Below are positions 1 to 10,400 of a stretch of 64,000 nucleotides of DNA, piece by piece. The translations under genes and the position numbers were made by a program. Under the pieces are notes generated by a model. The model did not search any database. It worked only from the letters and a program-made list of their open reading frames with translations, and was not told where the DNA came from. This DNA is from Monocercomonoides exilis (taxonomy: Eukaryota > Preaxostyla > Oxymonadida > Polymastigidae). Within the stretch, counting starts at the first letter, position 1; each line of letters begins with the position of its first letter. The DNA lies in NCBI GenBank assembly GCA_001643675.2, contig LSRY02000002.1:1261001-1325000 (forward strand), given 5' to 3'.

Positions 1-1392
1 TTTGTTTCTTTTTAAAAGATATTTTCATTCTCCCATTTTACACTTCTTTGCTTCTTTTGTTAATCTGGGACAGAATTCTTTAATTTGTGAAAAATTCAAT
101 GATTTGTTCCAAGCTTTTTCTGCAATCGAATAATTATTATTCTAATATTATCGTGCAATATAAAATATAAAAATATAAAATATCGAAAAAAATCTAGAAA
201 GAACTGGATGGAACAAAATTCTTAAAACAAAAAATTTTGTCCCATCTTTTTTTATGGCAAATTTGGGAGATTGACAGAATCTTAAAGGAATAAACAATTC
301 AAAATAAATTAATCAAAAGGCTCAAATTGAGGAAAGAAAAGCTTGAAAAAAGAGCAAAAGAATCCACATTTTTTTAAAGTTCGCATTTTTATCTGAATTT
401 GTAATATAATTAACATTTTTCACATAAAATATACACTAAAATCGTGATATTATTTTTGTTTGAATGTCAATATCCTTGCCAAATACCATTTAAGAGGCTA
501 TTCCTTGAAAAAATTAAAAAGTACAGGAAAAAGTTAAGCAAAAAGTGGATTCAAAGAAAATATAACAAAATTAGCGAAGAATTCGGTTTAATGCGTATTT
601 GAGATGGAAATTACCACCAAATTCCTTTTAATGAAAGATTTATCACTTCTTCAATTCATGCAAAGTGTTCATCTTTTCACTGCGTTACAGAAATTGAATG
701 TAAAAATGAGAAAACGGAAGAAGCAAATCCTCCTTATTGGCTGAAATATTCACCTCGAACAAGGACTAAATGATGAAGCTTCAGATGTCTTCTGTGCTTT
801 AAACTTGAAGCTTTTCTGGGTATGAATCAAAAAAATGGGAAAATACTATTCAGTCCTGTGGAGTCAACAATAAAAAGGAACAAAAGTATTTGTTTTTGAA
901 TTCATAGCAAGTGGCAATGCATCTGTTATGAGAAAAAGCAAACAAGCGGCTAAGACTTTGAAGACAGATTTGTTTTAACCTATTCTTCTTTGATTAAAAT
1001 AGGTTTTCTTTTATCAACTGAATATTTAATTTTTTTTTCACTAATCACTTTTACTGCTTCAGTATATATTTTTTTCAGGACATTTTTCTTTTTTTGCATC
1101 GTTAAATTCATCACAAATGTATGTTTATGTGAGATAAATGAATATTTTAATTTTATTTTTGCATATTTTTATTCACTGCGAAAAAAGAAAAATAAAAATG
1201 TTTTTTTTCTTTTTTCTTTCCTTTATAATGGTAAGAGTTTTTTCATATCTTTCCGCCTTTTGCATATCACAATTTCTGTATTTTTCAAGCAGAATCCATA
1301 TTTCAATTTTGAGAGAGATATAATTCTGTTCACATAATATTTTTTGAAATGCAAAAATTACTTTTTTTGATCTTTTTCGAAGTTTTACAAAG
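1..1392. other. AT-rich region without a recognised gene
   Basis: Very AT-rich sequence with many poly-A and poly-T runs. Positions 540-980 are slightly less AT-rich and read in short open stretches on the plus strand, but stops break them and I recognise no family. The last few hundred bases must contain the promoter of the gene that starts at 1393; no clear core element can be picked out by eye. Confidence 0.6.
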
Positions 1393-4300
1393 ATGTTCAT
1401 TTGCTTTTATTTTATTTTTCTGTGTTATAATATTCCTTTTTTAGTTTCTCAAAGACTTCGTGATATTATCATAGATGAAAATCTTCTTTTGACCTCTTCA
1501 AAAGTATCGCTTGCTCATTGTAATGTAAAAATGGCTGCAGAAGAGAATGAAAGAAAACCGAAAAAGCATCATTTTAACATCTCAAAAAATCTGGTTGTGG
1601 AGAATTATTCAGTAAGTGAAATTCAAGATGAATTCAATGTCATTAATGCTTCAATTGCAATTCATCAACTTGTGCTTCAGCAGAAAGAGAGCTGTTATTT
1701 GGCTTCTTTGAAGCGTCATTCATTTCTACAAATTTCTTCTTGTTTCGTCTCTTTTTCAGGAAAAGAGAAGAATTGTCTGTTTTGGGGGGAATGTGGTTCG
1801 ATTTCGTTTTGGAATATCTCGCTTCGTTTTTCAAAGAATGAATATACAATGCCAAGCCTTGTTGAAGTACCTATGAAAAATTTAAACTGGATTGATGATA
1901 TTAATACAGAGGTGCGTGATTCAGAATTTTCATCTTTTGTTCAAGGATCAACACCTTTTGTTCAACTATCACCTGTTGCTTCCATCACAATCAGCCACTG
2001 TTGCTTTTTTAATATTTCACAGAGAAAAGTCAATGCAAAATCTTATTCATCTTTTTCTTATTTGAATTCAGATAAGAAATGTGATTTGGATTCTGTGAAT
2101 TGCATTTCTGTTCAGAATCCATACTTGGGGTGTATTGTTGATGGATCCACAAGTGTATTTATCTGCTGCAATTCGTCATTTTTAAGCTGTGAGGCAGTTA
2201 CAACCAGAACTAATTTCAGCACAGGATCCAAGGAATTCAATGACACAACTTTTTCGTTCAAAAGTACAGAAATACTAAATGGTGGAGCAATTTATCTAAC
2301 TGGAGATGCATCTCTCACAACTGAAAGGTGTTTGTTTGAAAACTGCACTCTTTCGAAGACTAACTCTAGAGCAGCTGCAGTGAGAAATGAAGGATCGGGA
2401 AAGTGGAGATGCAAGAACACTGCCTATCAGAATTGTTCTGTGCATTATGCTTCTGGTGCCTTTGATATAAGGGGAACTGGAGCATTGGAAGTGTCTTTTT
2501 CCAATATAACTCAATGCTTTTCAGAAGTTTGCCTTGGTGGAATTGAGATTTACAAACAAATATCTTGTATTCTCAAGGATTGCAGTTTCTTTTTGAACGA
2601 AGCCAAAAGTACCTATACTGGAGCACTAAATTGCTATTTAATTGAGCATAATTTTTCCGTTATTTCGTGCTTATTTCATTCAAACAGAGCAAAAACTAAT
2701 GCAGGAGCAATTAGATTTGATTACCGGCAAGCAGTTAAGGTTTCAGTTACTTTGACGGACTGCTTTTTTATAAATAATACCGCTGGAGAAGGAAATGATA
2801 TCTATGCGGATATAAGTTGGAACGGAAATTTGAATCTTCTTGCAACAAGTTTGTTTTCGACAAGTGAACAACCAAGGACAATATTTGCATGGGCAACTTC
2901 TGAGGAGACCTCACATTATGTGATTGATCCGCCAAACAATCAGAATAAGATTATAATTGCAACAAATGGTTTCGATTGGGATAATTGTGGGCGAAGTGAT
3001 TTTGACGCATTTAATTGTCTGACAATAAAAAAGGGAATTGAAAGAGTCAAAATGGAATCAATGAGTTTTGAGATTAAAGAAGGACTGTTTCCTTCAGGTG
3101 AAATTGATATTGGATCTTCAAATGTGATAGGAAACGGATCTGGAACATTGCTGACGAGCATTAAGTCAGAGATGAAAAGCGGAGAAGAAGCACTTTTCAG
3201 AATAAGTTCTGGAAAACTTCAAGCATCAGAAATAAAGTTTATTCACGATGGTTCGAATGAATACTGCAGAAGCTCATCACTGTTTCTGATGAGCGAAAGT
3301 TCTGGGATTCTTGTTCTTTATTCTTGCAAAATAACTTGCGAAACTCCATCTGCAGAACAGTTCTTTTCTAAGCCTCTTATAAGTTCAGAGAAAGGTGAAG
3401 TGACTCTTGACTTGTGCAATGTTGAGGGATGCCGGTCTTTGAATGCATTCATCACAAAGAAATGTGGAAATATTGTTGTGAATGATACGTTCATCTCAAC
3501 AATGACTCGTCAGACAGGAAATGGTGGCGCAATGGAAGTGGAATTGGTGGATGACATAGAATTTATCGTAAAAAACGTGTCTTTAAAGCAATGCAAGGTG
3601 AGAACAACAAATGATAATGGTGGAGGAATATATTTGGTTCTGTGTAAAAATTCGACAAGCAATTTTCAATTGGATTCAGTGAATGTGTCAGGGAATGACG
3701 CAAAATGGGGAAAAGATATGTTTGTTCAGTGTGTTGACTTGAATGGATCAGTGACAACAAGTCGGATTGTGAATATTAAAAACGATGATGGAGACAAATT
3801 GGATTTCTTTGGGATTGACAGCACAGCGTTTCTGGAGGCTCCTGTGAATCTGTCCTATTTTTTCTTGCAAAAGCAATCTTTACAAATAGAAATAAGTCAA
3901 TCTGGAAAGGATATTTCTGGGTGCGGTGATGAGGTGTTTCCTTGCAATTCGTTCTGGAAAGGATTCAAAAACTTGGCAATTGATGTAACAAACGAAAAAA
4001 AGGAATTGAGGATTGATGGTTCGACTGTCATCCAAGACCAGTTCATTTTGTCTTGTTTAATGATAAGTCCTAAACAGGATGAAAAAAGTGCGAAATTATC
4101 GTTCAACTCGGTTGTGGTGAACGGAAGTTCAGAAGTCATGCTTTTGAATGAAAATTATCTTGAGTTTGATAGAATCCGCTTCAACATTCCTTCAAGTTTT
4201 TCTGTCTCAATATCTTCTCTAATTTCTTCCGCAGACAAGGGAGACTCGAACCTTGTTTTGAAGAACTGCACATTTGAAAACAAAACAAAGGATGACATCA

Positions 4301-7300
4301 CATTTTCTCTTCTTCTTGTTCTTGGAGGTTCACTTAAAGTTGAGAAATGCACAGTGTCTCAAATGGCTTTTGGTTCAAGCCCTGTGATAATATCTGATAA
4401 AGCACATGCTGATCTCGGAATGTTTTCTTTTTCTTCAGTGAAACTCACAAGTTGCACATTAATCTCAATTGTTTCTGAAGAGTCAAGCAACAATCATGCA
4501 AGTGGAAATGAGGAAGCTCAATCACTAACATTGAGTTCCTGCACCTTTGAAGGGATAACCTCTTCTAGTTCAAATATAGCTTGTATTTTATCATCAACAA
4601 TTAATTCTCCAATTTTAATTGATCAATGCTCATTTCTGACTATTTCATCAAAAGATAGCAACGAAGGAGGAGCCATGGGAATATCCATTCAAGAGAAAGG
4701 TGAACTCACAGTTAACAAAACAGAAACAAGCAGATGCGAATGTGAAAGTGATGCATCGGGAAGAGGTGGGTTCCTTTTTCTGAACTGTGTGGACAATGCA
4801 AATATGATAAAATTTGAGGATTTGCATTTTACCAATAACATTGCAGCGATTGGTAAAGACATGTTCATTGTTTGCAGCGATCTCACAGAATTAGTCAATT
4901 CAACCTCATTCAGCTTTGCCATGGATATTGAACATTCCAAACGAGCAAATTCACTGATGGGTTTTGATAGGACTTATTTTGCCAATGCTGAAGATCTTTT
5001 TATTTTTATCACAGGATATTTCAACGAAACAATTCACATCGATGGGGAAAGAGGAATAAATAGCATCGCCTGTGGAAAGCCAAACTTTCCATGTAATTCG
5101 TTGAACTTAGGATTGAACAGAGCACAGGGAAAGGGAACAAAGAATCTTCTGATATCTGGGGGAAGCTTACTTCTTGAAGAAGTGTTGATGGATAATGTTG
5201 CTGTTAAATCGGAGCAAGAAAACTCATCATCAAGATTGGAAGTGAACGAGACATTGGCTAATTCTGTTGGCATTGTAATATCTGCACACCTGGCATCATT
5301 TTCTTTAATCAACTTTTCGTTGCCCGAAATTTTCACCAACTTGCAGAAAGCCTTTATGGAAACATTGGACAGTGAATCGTGCTTGAGCATTTCTGAATGT
5401 TCATTCAATCTCCAAAGAGAGGGAATATTGTCTTTCATTCTTTTGTCAGTCAAAAAAGGAGATTTAAATCTTTATTCATGCTCATTTGAAAATCTTCAAA
5501 TATTAAAGCCTTTTATTGAATTTCATCAGTCTTCAGATTCAAAAGGTGGGTCATTGACAATGGAACATTGCTTATGTAATAATGTAAATCACAGTGCCAA
5601 CAGCGCCTGTATGTTGATAACAACTATGGACAATGACGCGAATGCTATGCTATCAAATTCATCATTTACTATGTGCACAGCTGACACTAGTGATTGTGGG
5701 GGAGTGTTGCATGTGAAGATGGAGGAGGAAGGAAGATTAGAGATAAATAATACAAAAATTACATCATGCTCAGCCATTGGGGGAAACGGAGGTGGAGTGT
5801 ATTTAAATTGTCTTTCAAAGGAAAACAAGATGATTCCATTCCATTTCAAAAACATAACGTTCTCAAACAACAAAGCTCATGTTGGAAGAGACATGTTTGT
5901 GAAGTGCGTTTCAATTTCCAAACAAATCAGTGAAGAACAATTTGATTTAGACTTTCGTGAGCCACCATATGATAGGTTAAATGCGATCTGGGGTGTGGAT
6001 GAAACACTTCCAATTGAAGATGTGGATCTTATTCCTCTTATTATTGTGTATCGCAGCGAGCTGATTTTTGTATGTGGAGTGAATAATGAGGGGAACGATG
6101 CGAAGCCATGTGGGAACTCAACAACACCATGTAAATCCTTGAGTTATGGATTGACTCATATTGTGTCTTCAATATACAGTCAGCTTCTGATAGATAGAGA
6201 ATGTGACATATTACAAACTTGCACTGCAAACAGTGTGACAGCTAAGAGTCTGAATCCAGCAACGCATGCTGTTGTGCATCTGAGAACGGAGATTTCAGAA
6301 TCGCAAAGATCAGAGTGTATTTTGGAAAGTGCTGAGACCGTGAAATTTGAATGTGTTTCATTTTTATTTCAACATGGATTTATCTCAACGTGCAAAAGCA
6401 TATTCACACAGACGAATGGCTCATTGGTTGTTGCATCCTGTTTGTTTTCCTGTATTGATCAGAGCATTTGCCTCAATCAGTCATTGTTTTCAATTGCTTC
6501 AGGATCATTTGATATGAGCAGAACAAGCGTGAAACACATGATCACTTCAAGGCCGTTGTTTGAGCTGAGGAGTTCTTTTATTGCTCAGCTGCAAGCCGTT
6601 GAGTTTGGCGAATTGACATTAGGAAGCTCACTGATTGATGCTTGTGAAGGCTCAAATCTCATCATTAAAGAAATAAACACTTCAGATATCACTGTTAAAA
6701 ACAGTTCTCTAATTTCTATGAAAGAGCGAAGCATTTCAAAAATGAACGAGGAGAATCTTGAAAGTTCTATTATGATAATTCACTCGAATATCTCTGGGGT
6801 CAAACGAAGGACACAAGGTGCATGCTCGCTGTCGTTTCCTTCATCTTTTCCTACTCTTTGTCAAATCTCAAACTGCTCATTTGCTAATCATTCATCATCT
6901 TCAGCAAATGCACGGATTATTGATATGTCCAATAATGTTTCCATCGAATCTTCGTTTTTTGAAGGATATCAAAATGATACCAATATCATCGATAATTCAG
7001 CAATTGAAGATGCATGCCATTGGAACGGATCGTTGATTTATCTTTTCAACAGCACTAGCCATTTGAAGGACACAATCATCACAAACTCTGCAGAAGGGGG
7101 CATATCAATTGATCGTGGGAATGTTGACATTACCATGGGGATGTTTGTGAACAACACGCCTTCCCTTCCGCAATATGCATCGGCTCGAAGAAACATTTTC
7201 TGCGAAAATGAAGGAAAGCTCAATATTGAGAGTCTGAAAGGAGGTGATGGGATGGAGAGAAACGCATCACTGTGGATATTGAATGATGGATGCGAACTGT

Positions 7301-9006
7301 CTGGAATAGTGTTGGAAAGAGCATCAGAGTTTTTCATCCCAACGCTTGAAGCAGTGGAGATGAAGGAAGTTGGGGATACAATTGAACTGACGTTCAGAGG
7401 AACAGTTCTTCTGCCGTGCAACCTGCAGTTCCAGATTGTTTCAAGAATGGGAGAAGTCAGCTCGATTGAGACGCATGCCTTTTCAGATGAAGACTTTGTT
7501 TCAGAGGTGGAGGTGCATGGGAGGATTGGAACATCGTTGATCAGCACAGTAGGGGAGGAGGTTGAGGTCAGTGCACACATTTTGTTTGGAAATTCAAATT
7601 CCCCTTCAACAACTGAATCATTCATTTTAAAGAACCGAAGTGAAATGAAATCAGAAGCAGATGGAAAAGTTGTTGAAGGAGGAAAAGAAGGAAAGTCGTT
7701 TTGGCCAATAATAGTTATTGCAATGGCAATTATTCTTTTGATTGTTCTTGTTGGATTTATTATATTTGTTGTTCGATGGAAGAAGGCAAAGAACGAGAAC
7801 AAAGATCTGAGAGAGATTGTGAACGATAACATCAGAAAAGATCCGAAGGCATTTGAGATGGTGACGATGGAGATGTCGCCAAAAGAGCAGTGGAGGAGAG
7901 CAGAGAGAGAAGCAGAGAAGAAGAATGATGAAAGGATAAAGAAGAGGGTGTATGCGAAAAGCTTGGGACACTCGGAATCATCGGAGCATCTTCTATCTGA
8001 GAGTGGATCGACTGAATATATCTTGGGAAGAGATTCAGACAAGATTCCAGAATGGGCATTGGAAAAAGTGGAAGAAGAGGAGATAAGGAAGAGAACTCCA
8101 TCGCCATCCATTTCATCCACTTCAACAACCGACTCAGATTCAACTTTTGTTCGATCAGAGAGTCTGTGTCCAACCACCTCATCCATGTCGAATCTTGTGG
8201 ATGCAATGGCATGCTCATCGCCACACGAGAAACTGATTGTGGATCTGAGGGATTCGCTATTCATGCTTTTGCATGGAAGAAATAAGACAAAGGAAATGGC
8301 AATTGGGAGTTTGCAAGAGAGGGAGCAGACAGCTGCTCAGATCCTGTTCTGGGTGGCAAATGGAGCTCTTCATTCCTTTGATGAAATGGAAAATCCTCTT
8401 CAATCTCTTGCCAATCTGAGTCCACATATTGTGTTGTTCTCAGAACATATGATTATCTGCATTGTGATGCACTCAGATTTATTGTCCGATGATGATTCAG
8501 GTTCATCATCCATCTCTTCGTCAACTGTTGTGACATCTGCAAGTGATGGTGATGATGATGATGATTCTCTTCCCTCTTCGGCTTTTGAGGATGAAAATGA
8601 TTTCAAAAAAGAGAGTCTGAGGTGGAAGGCACCTGAGCTACTGATCAACAAGAAGATGAGTGCAACAAAGGAATCTGTTTCATTTTCAGTTGGGATGATG
8701 CTGTGGGAGTGTTTGAGTCTAAAAATTCCGTTTGGAGAGTTTGAGGCTGTAATTGCTGGACAGAAGATTGTGAATGGAGAGAGACCAAATATGGGGATGG
8801 TATGTTCATCATCCTTGGCTAAGATTATTCAATCATGTATTTCAGAAGACGTCTCAAAACGACTTGAACTCACGCATCTGAAGAGAGAGTTCATCCAGAG
8901 GTTTCCGAAAGATGCTGTTATACTCACTATTTCCGATGCCATTGACTTTGAAGAGGATTCGAACTTTCTTGAGAACAAACAAGATACTTCAGTTTGCTTC
9001 AAATAG
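1393..9006 (+). CDS. Giant surface protein: beta-helix-like repeats, one TM span, kinase-like tail
   Basis: Uninterrupted 2537-codon frame from ATG to TAG. Residues 1-19 are a hydrophobic signal peptide ending near LVSQ. The ectodomain (about 20-2100) is rich in Cys, Ser, Asn and N-glycosylation sequons. It repeats short motifs such as NGGAIYL, GNGGGVYL and CSFxxC, the pattern of right-handed beta-helix (pectin-lyase-like) surface proteins. A larger module marked by CG-x5-7-PCxS recurs near residues 533, 844, 1226 and 1572, and blocks end in GKDMFVxC. One membrane span lies at about 2104-2128, followed by basic residues. The cytoplasmic part has a coiled, charged juxtamembrane region and a kinase-like domain (about 2281-2520). 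RWKAPELL (from residue 2410, subdomain VIII) and SVGMMLWE (IX) are visible. I see no Lys-strand motif, no HRD and no DFG; SPHIVLF stands where the catalytic loop should be. A catalytically dead receptor-like protein is therefore likely. Function is unknown; adhesion or surface sensing is inference. Confidence 0.85.
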   Translation: MFICFYFIFLCYNIPFLVSQRLRDIIIDENLLLTSSKVSLAHCNVKMAAEENERKPKKHHFNISKNLVVENYSVSEIQDEFNVINASIAIHQLVLQQKESCYLASLKRHSFLQISSCFVSFSGKEKNCLFWGECGSISFWNISLRFSKNEYTMPSLVEVPMKNLNWIDDINTEVRDSEFSSFVQGSTPFVQLSPVASITISHCCFFNISQRKVNAKSYSSFSYLNSDKKCDLDSVNCISVQNPYLGCIVDGSTSVFICCNSSFLSCEAVTTRTNFSTGSKEFNDTTFSFKSTEILNGGAIYLTGDASLTTERCLFENCTLSKTNSRAAAVRNEGSGKWRCKNTAYQNCSVHYASGAFDIRGTGALEVSFSNITQCFSEVCLGGIEIYKQISCILKDCSFFLNEAKSTYTGALNCYLIEHNFSVISCLFHSNRAKTNAGAIRFDYRQAVKVSVTLTDCFFINNTAGEGNDIYADISWNGNLNLLATSLFSTSEQPRTIFAWATSEETSHYVIDPPNNQNKIIIATNGFDWDNCGRSDFDAFNCLTIKKGIERVKMESMSFEIKEGLFPSGEIDIGSSNVIGNGSGTLLTSIKSEMKSGEEALFRISSGKLQASEIKFIHDGSNEYCRSSSLFLMSESSGILVLYSCKITCETPSAEQFFSKPLISSEKGEVTLDLCNVEGCRSLNAFITKKCGNIVVNDTFISTMTRQTGNGGAMEVELVDDIEFIVKNVSLKQCKVRTTNDNGGGIYLVLCKNSTSNFQLDSVNVSGNDAKWGKDMFVQCVDLNGSVTTSRIVNIKNDDGDKLDFFGIDSTAFLEAPVNLSYFFLQKQSLQIEISQSGKDISGCGDEVFPCNSFWKGFKNLAIDVTNEKKELRIDGSTVIQDQFILSCLMISPKQDEKSAKLSFNSVVVNGSSEVMLLNENYLEFDRIRFNIPSSFSVSISSLISSADKGDSNLVLKNCTFENKTKDDITFSLLLVLGGSLKVEKCTVSQMAFGSSPVIISDKAHADLGMFSFSSVKLTSCTLISIVSEESSNNHASGNEEAQSLTLSSCTFEGITSSSSNIACILSSTINSPILIDQCSFLTISSKDSNEGGAMGISIQEKGELTVNKTETSRCECESDASGRGGFLFLNCVDNANMIKFEDLHFTNNIAAIGKDMFIVCSDLTELVNSTSFSFAMDIEHSKRANSLMGFDRTYFANAEDLFIFITGYFNETIHIDGERGINSIACGKPNFPCNSLNLGLNRAQGKGTKNLLISGGSLLLEEVLMDNVAVKSEQENSSSRLEVNETLANSVGIVISAHLASFSLINFSLPEIFTNLQKAFMETLDSESCLSISECSFNLQREGILSFILLSVKKGDLNLYSCSFENLQILKPFIEFHQSSDSKGGSLTMEHCLCNNVNHSANSACMLITTMDNDANAMLSNSSFTMCTADTSDCGGVLHVKMEEEGRLEINNTKITSCSAIGGNGGGVYLNCLSKENKMIPFHFKNITFSNNKAHVGRDMFVKCVSISKQISEEQFDLDFREPPYDRLNAIWGVDETLPIEDVDLIPLIIVYRSELIFVCGVNNEGNDAKPCGNSTTPCKSLSYGLTHIVSSIYSQLLIDRECDILQTCTANSVTAKSLNPATHAVVHLRTEISESQRSECILESAETVKFECVSFLFQHGFISTCKSIFTQTNGSLVVASCLFSCIDQSICLNQSLFSIASGSFDMSRTSVKHMITSRPLFELRSSFIAQLQAVEFGELTLGSSLIDACEGSNLIIKEINTSDITVKNSSLISMKERSISKMNEENLESSIMIIHSNISGVKRRTQGACSLSFPSSFPTLCQISNCSFANHSSSSANARIIDMSNNVSIESSFFEGYQNDTNIIDNSAIEDACHWNGSLIYLFNSTSHLKDTIITNSAEGGISIDRGNVDITMGMFVNNTPSLPQYASARRNIFCENEGKLNIESLKGGDGMERNASLWILNDGCELSGIVLERASEFFIPTLEAVEMKEVGDTIELTFRGTVLLPCNLQFQIVSRMGEVSSIETHAFSDEDFVSEVEVHGRIGTSLISTVGEEVEVSAHILFGNSNSPSTTESFILKNRSEMKSEADGKVVEGGKEGKSFWPIIVIAMAIILLIVLVGFIIFVVRWKKAKNENKDLREIVNDNIRKDPKAFEMVTMEMSPKEQWRRAEREAEKKNDERIKKRVYAKSLGHSESSEHLLSESGSTEYILGRDSDKIPEWALEKVEEEEIRKRTPSPSISSTSTTDSDSTFVRSESLCPTTSSMSNLVDAMACSSPHEKLIVDLRDSLFMLLHGRNKTKEMAIGSLQEREQTAAQILFWVANGALHSFDEMENPLQSLANLSPHIVLFSEHMIICIVMHSDLLSDDDSGSSSISSSTVVTSASDGDDDDDSLPSSAFEDENDFKKESLRWKAPELLINKKMSATKESVSFSVGMMLWECLSLKIPFGEFEAVIAGQKIVNGERPNMGMVCSSSLAKIIQSCISEDVSKRLELTHLKREFIQRFPKDAVILTISDAIDFEEDSNFLENKQDTSVCFK
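2988..6140 (+). repeat. Four diverged copies of a Cys-marked module inside the surface protein
   Basis: Module starts are marked by a Cys-Gly ... Pro-Cys-x-Ser signature at about 2988 (degenerate), 3920, 5068 and 6104. Each is followed by a hydrophobic strand and later by a block ending in GKDMF or GRDMF plus a Cys. Spacing is about 310-380 codons. Copies are similar at protein level only, so the duplications are old. Confidence 0.6.
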
Positions 9007-9768
9007 TGTTAAAAGCAGTAAATTTTTGGAAATAGAGCCTCTAATTGTAATCAGTCATTAATCGTCAGTAAATATTTAAAAATTTATAACATTTTTTACA
9101 AATTATTAACTTATTTTTTTGTGATAGTTTTCTTTGGAGTTTGGTGATGTTATAATTGATTATTAGTTAACTGTTAAATATTGATGTTTTGAATTTTCAC
9201 AAATCACAAACTCTCAAAAAGAAAAGAAAAAGAAAGAAAGAAATGAAAAAGATGAAACAAAGAACGATAACAATTTATCTTTGAAAATCCTTATTCATTC
9301 CTTAATTTTTGAATGAAATAATAAAAAAAGTGTTCTATGAAAAATTGAGGGTTATCGTTTTGACAGTTTTATATGAAACTTTTTGAAATAATTTTTTGAT
9401 CTGAATTTTGATAATTAATTTCGAATTCAAGGAATTTTCTGTCAGCAGTCGATTTGATCGATACCAGAAAATATACAAATTCTTGAATTTTTCATTTTAA
9501 ATTCGAAAACCAAACGTTCGTTTTCTTATGTGTTTTATAGCAACTGAGTTCTGAAATTAGTGTTTGAAGTGGAAAAAACAGTTGTCATAAAAAAAACACT
9601 TCGGGCTTGACTTCCTTATCTTATTCATAAAAATATCAACTTTTTCTGTGTTAGTCAGTGATATTTCTTCTGTTGAATTAAAGAATAAATCAACGTTTTT
9701 TTCAAATTCTTTTTATTAATGATATCCAAATTCAATCAGTTCACCCCTATTTAAATTACCATCGTTGC
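9007..9768. other. Gene-free stretch 3' of the surface protein
   Basis: AT-rich, with no open frame of note. It must carry the 3' end signals of the gene at 1393-9006; several AATAAA-like strings occur (for example near 9320) but none can be chosen by eye. The transposon target-site TA lies at 9769-9770. Confidence 0.6.
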
Positions 9769-9770
9769 TA

Positions 9771-9804
9771 TACACGGAACTCAGTTCCAAACCCGGAACT
9801 GAAT
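9771..9804 (+). repeat. Left terminal inverted repeat of the transposon
   Basis: Thirty-four bases starting TACACGGAACT, next to the TA at 9769-9770. It contains the motif CCAAACCCGGAACTGAAT, which is exact in the other end. Against the right end it differs at positions 2, 4, 12 and 16. Confidence 0.88.
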
Positions 9805-10400
9805 GTCCATCTGATTTGAGTTTCAATACAGCCTCTATCTTGAGTTTATTTCATTTTTGCAACATTTGGATCGATTATTTTCGATTAATGAATGACAACA
9901 AATGAAAACCATTGTATTATTCTGTTTTGTTCTTTAGAAAAAAGTCTCCCTAATCTGGAGAGTTTCAAGTTGAAATGAGCATGATTTGATTTATTTTCTA
10001 TGAATTCAGGAAATATTTGGAAAAAATGATAATCAAACAAATATTATTATCGTTGTTTGCTAAATTAAAACTTGTTGCATTCCGCATCTCTGTTTGTTCT
10101 TTTTTAAATGGATAAAATGGACTGCATTGTTCTCCTGATGAAAGCAATTATGTTGAATATGAGACATGCGAAAACAAGAAAACTGAAAAAAAGATAAAGC
10201 AATCAAGAAGAACGGATCCGTACAGAGCACAGTGATGATTATTGAATATTCCGAAAACCCAGATTAAGAAATCAGCACTTCTCTTTTCTATCACTTTTTG
10301 TTTTGGAATGAATTATTTTACTTATTTCAAGCTCTCTTTTTGAAAAAACAGGAGATAGCGATCTTTGGTGACTCAATTTCTTTCTGAATTAAAGTCTTTT

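Noticed and set aside
7038-8264. 408-codon open frame on the minus strand opposite the surface protein
   Set aside because: It lies wholly antisense to a well-supported coding region, is Ser-rich through reverse reading of Glu/Asp/Arg codons, and shows no family likeness.
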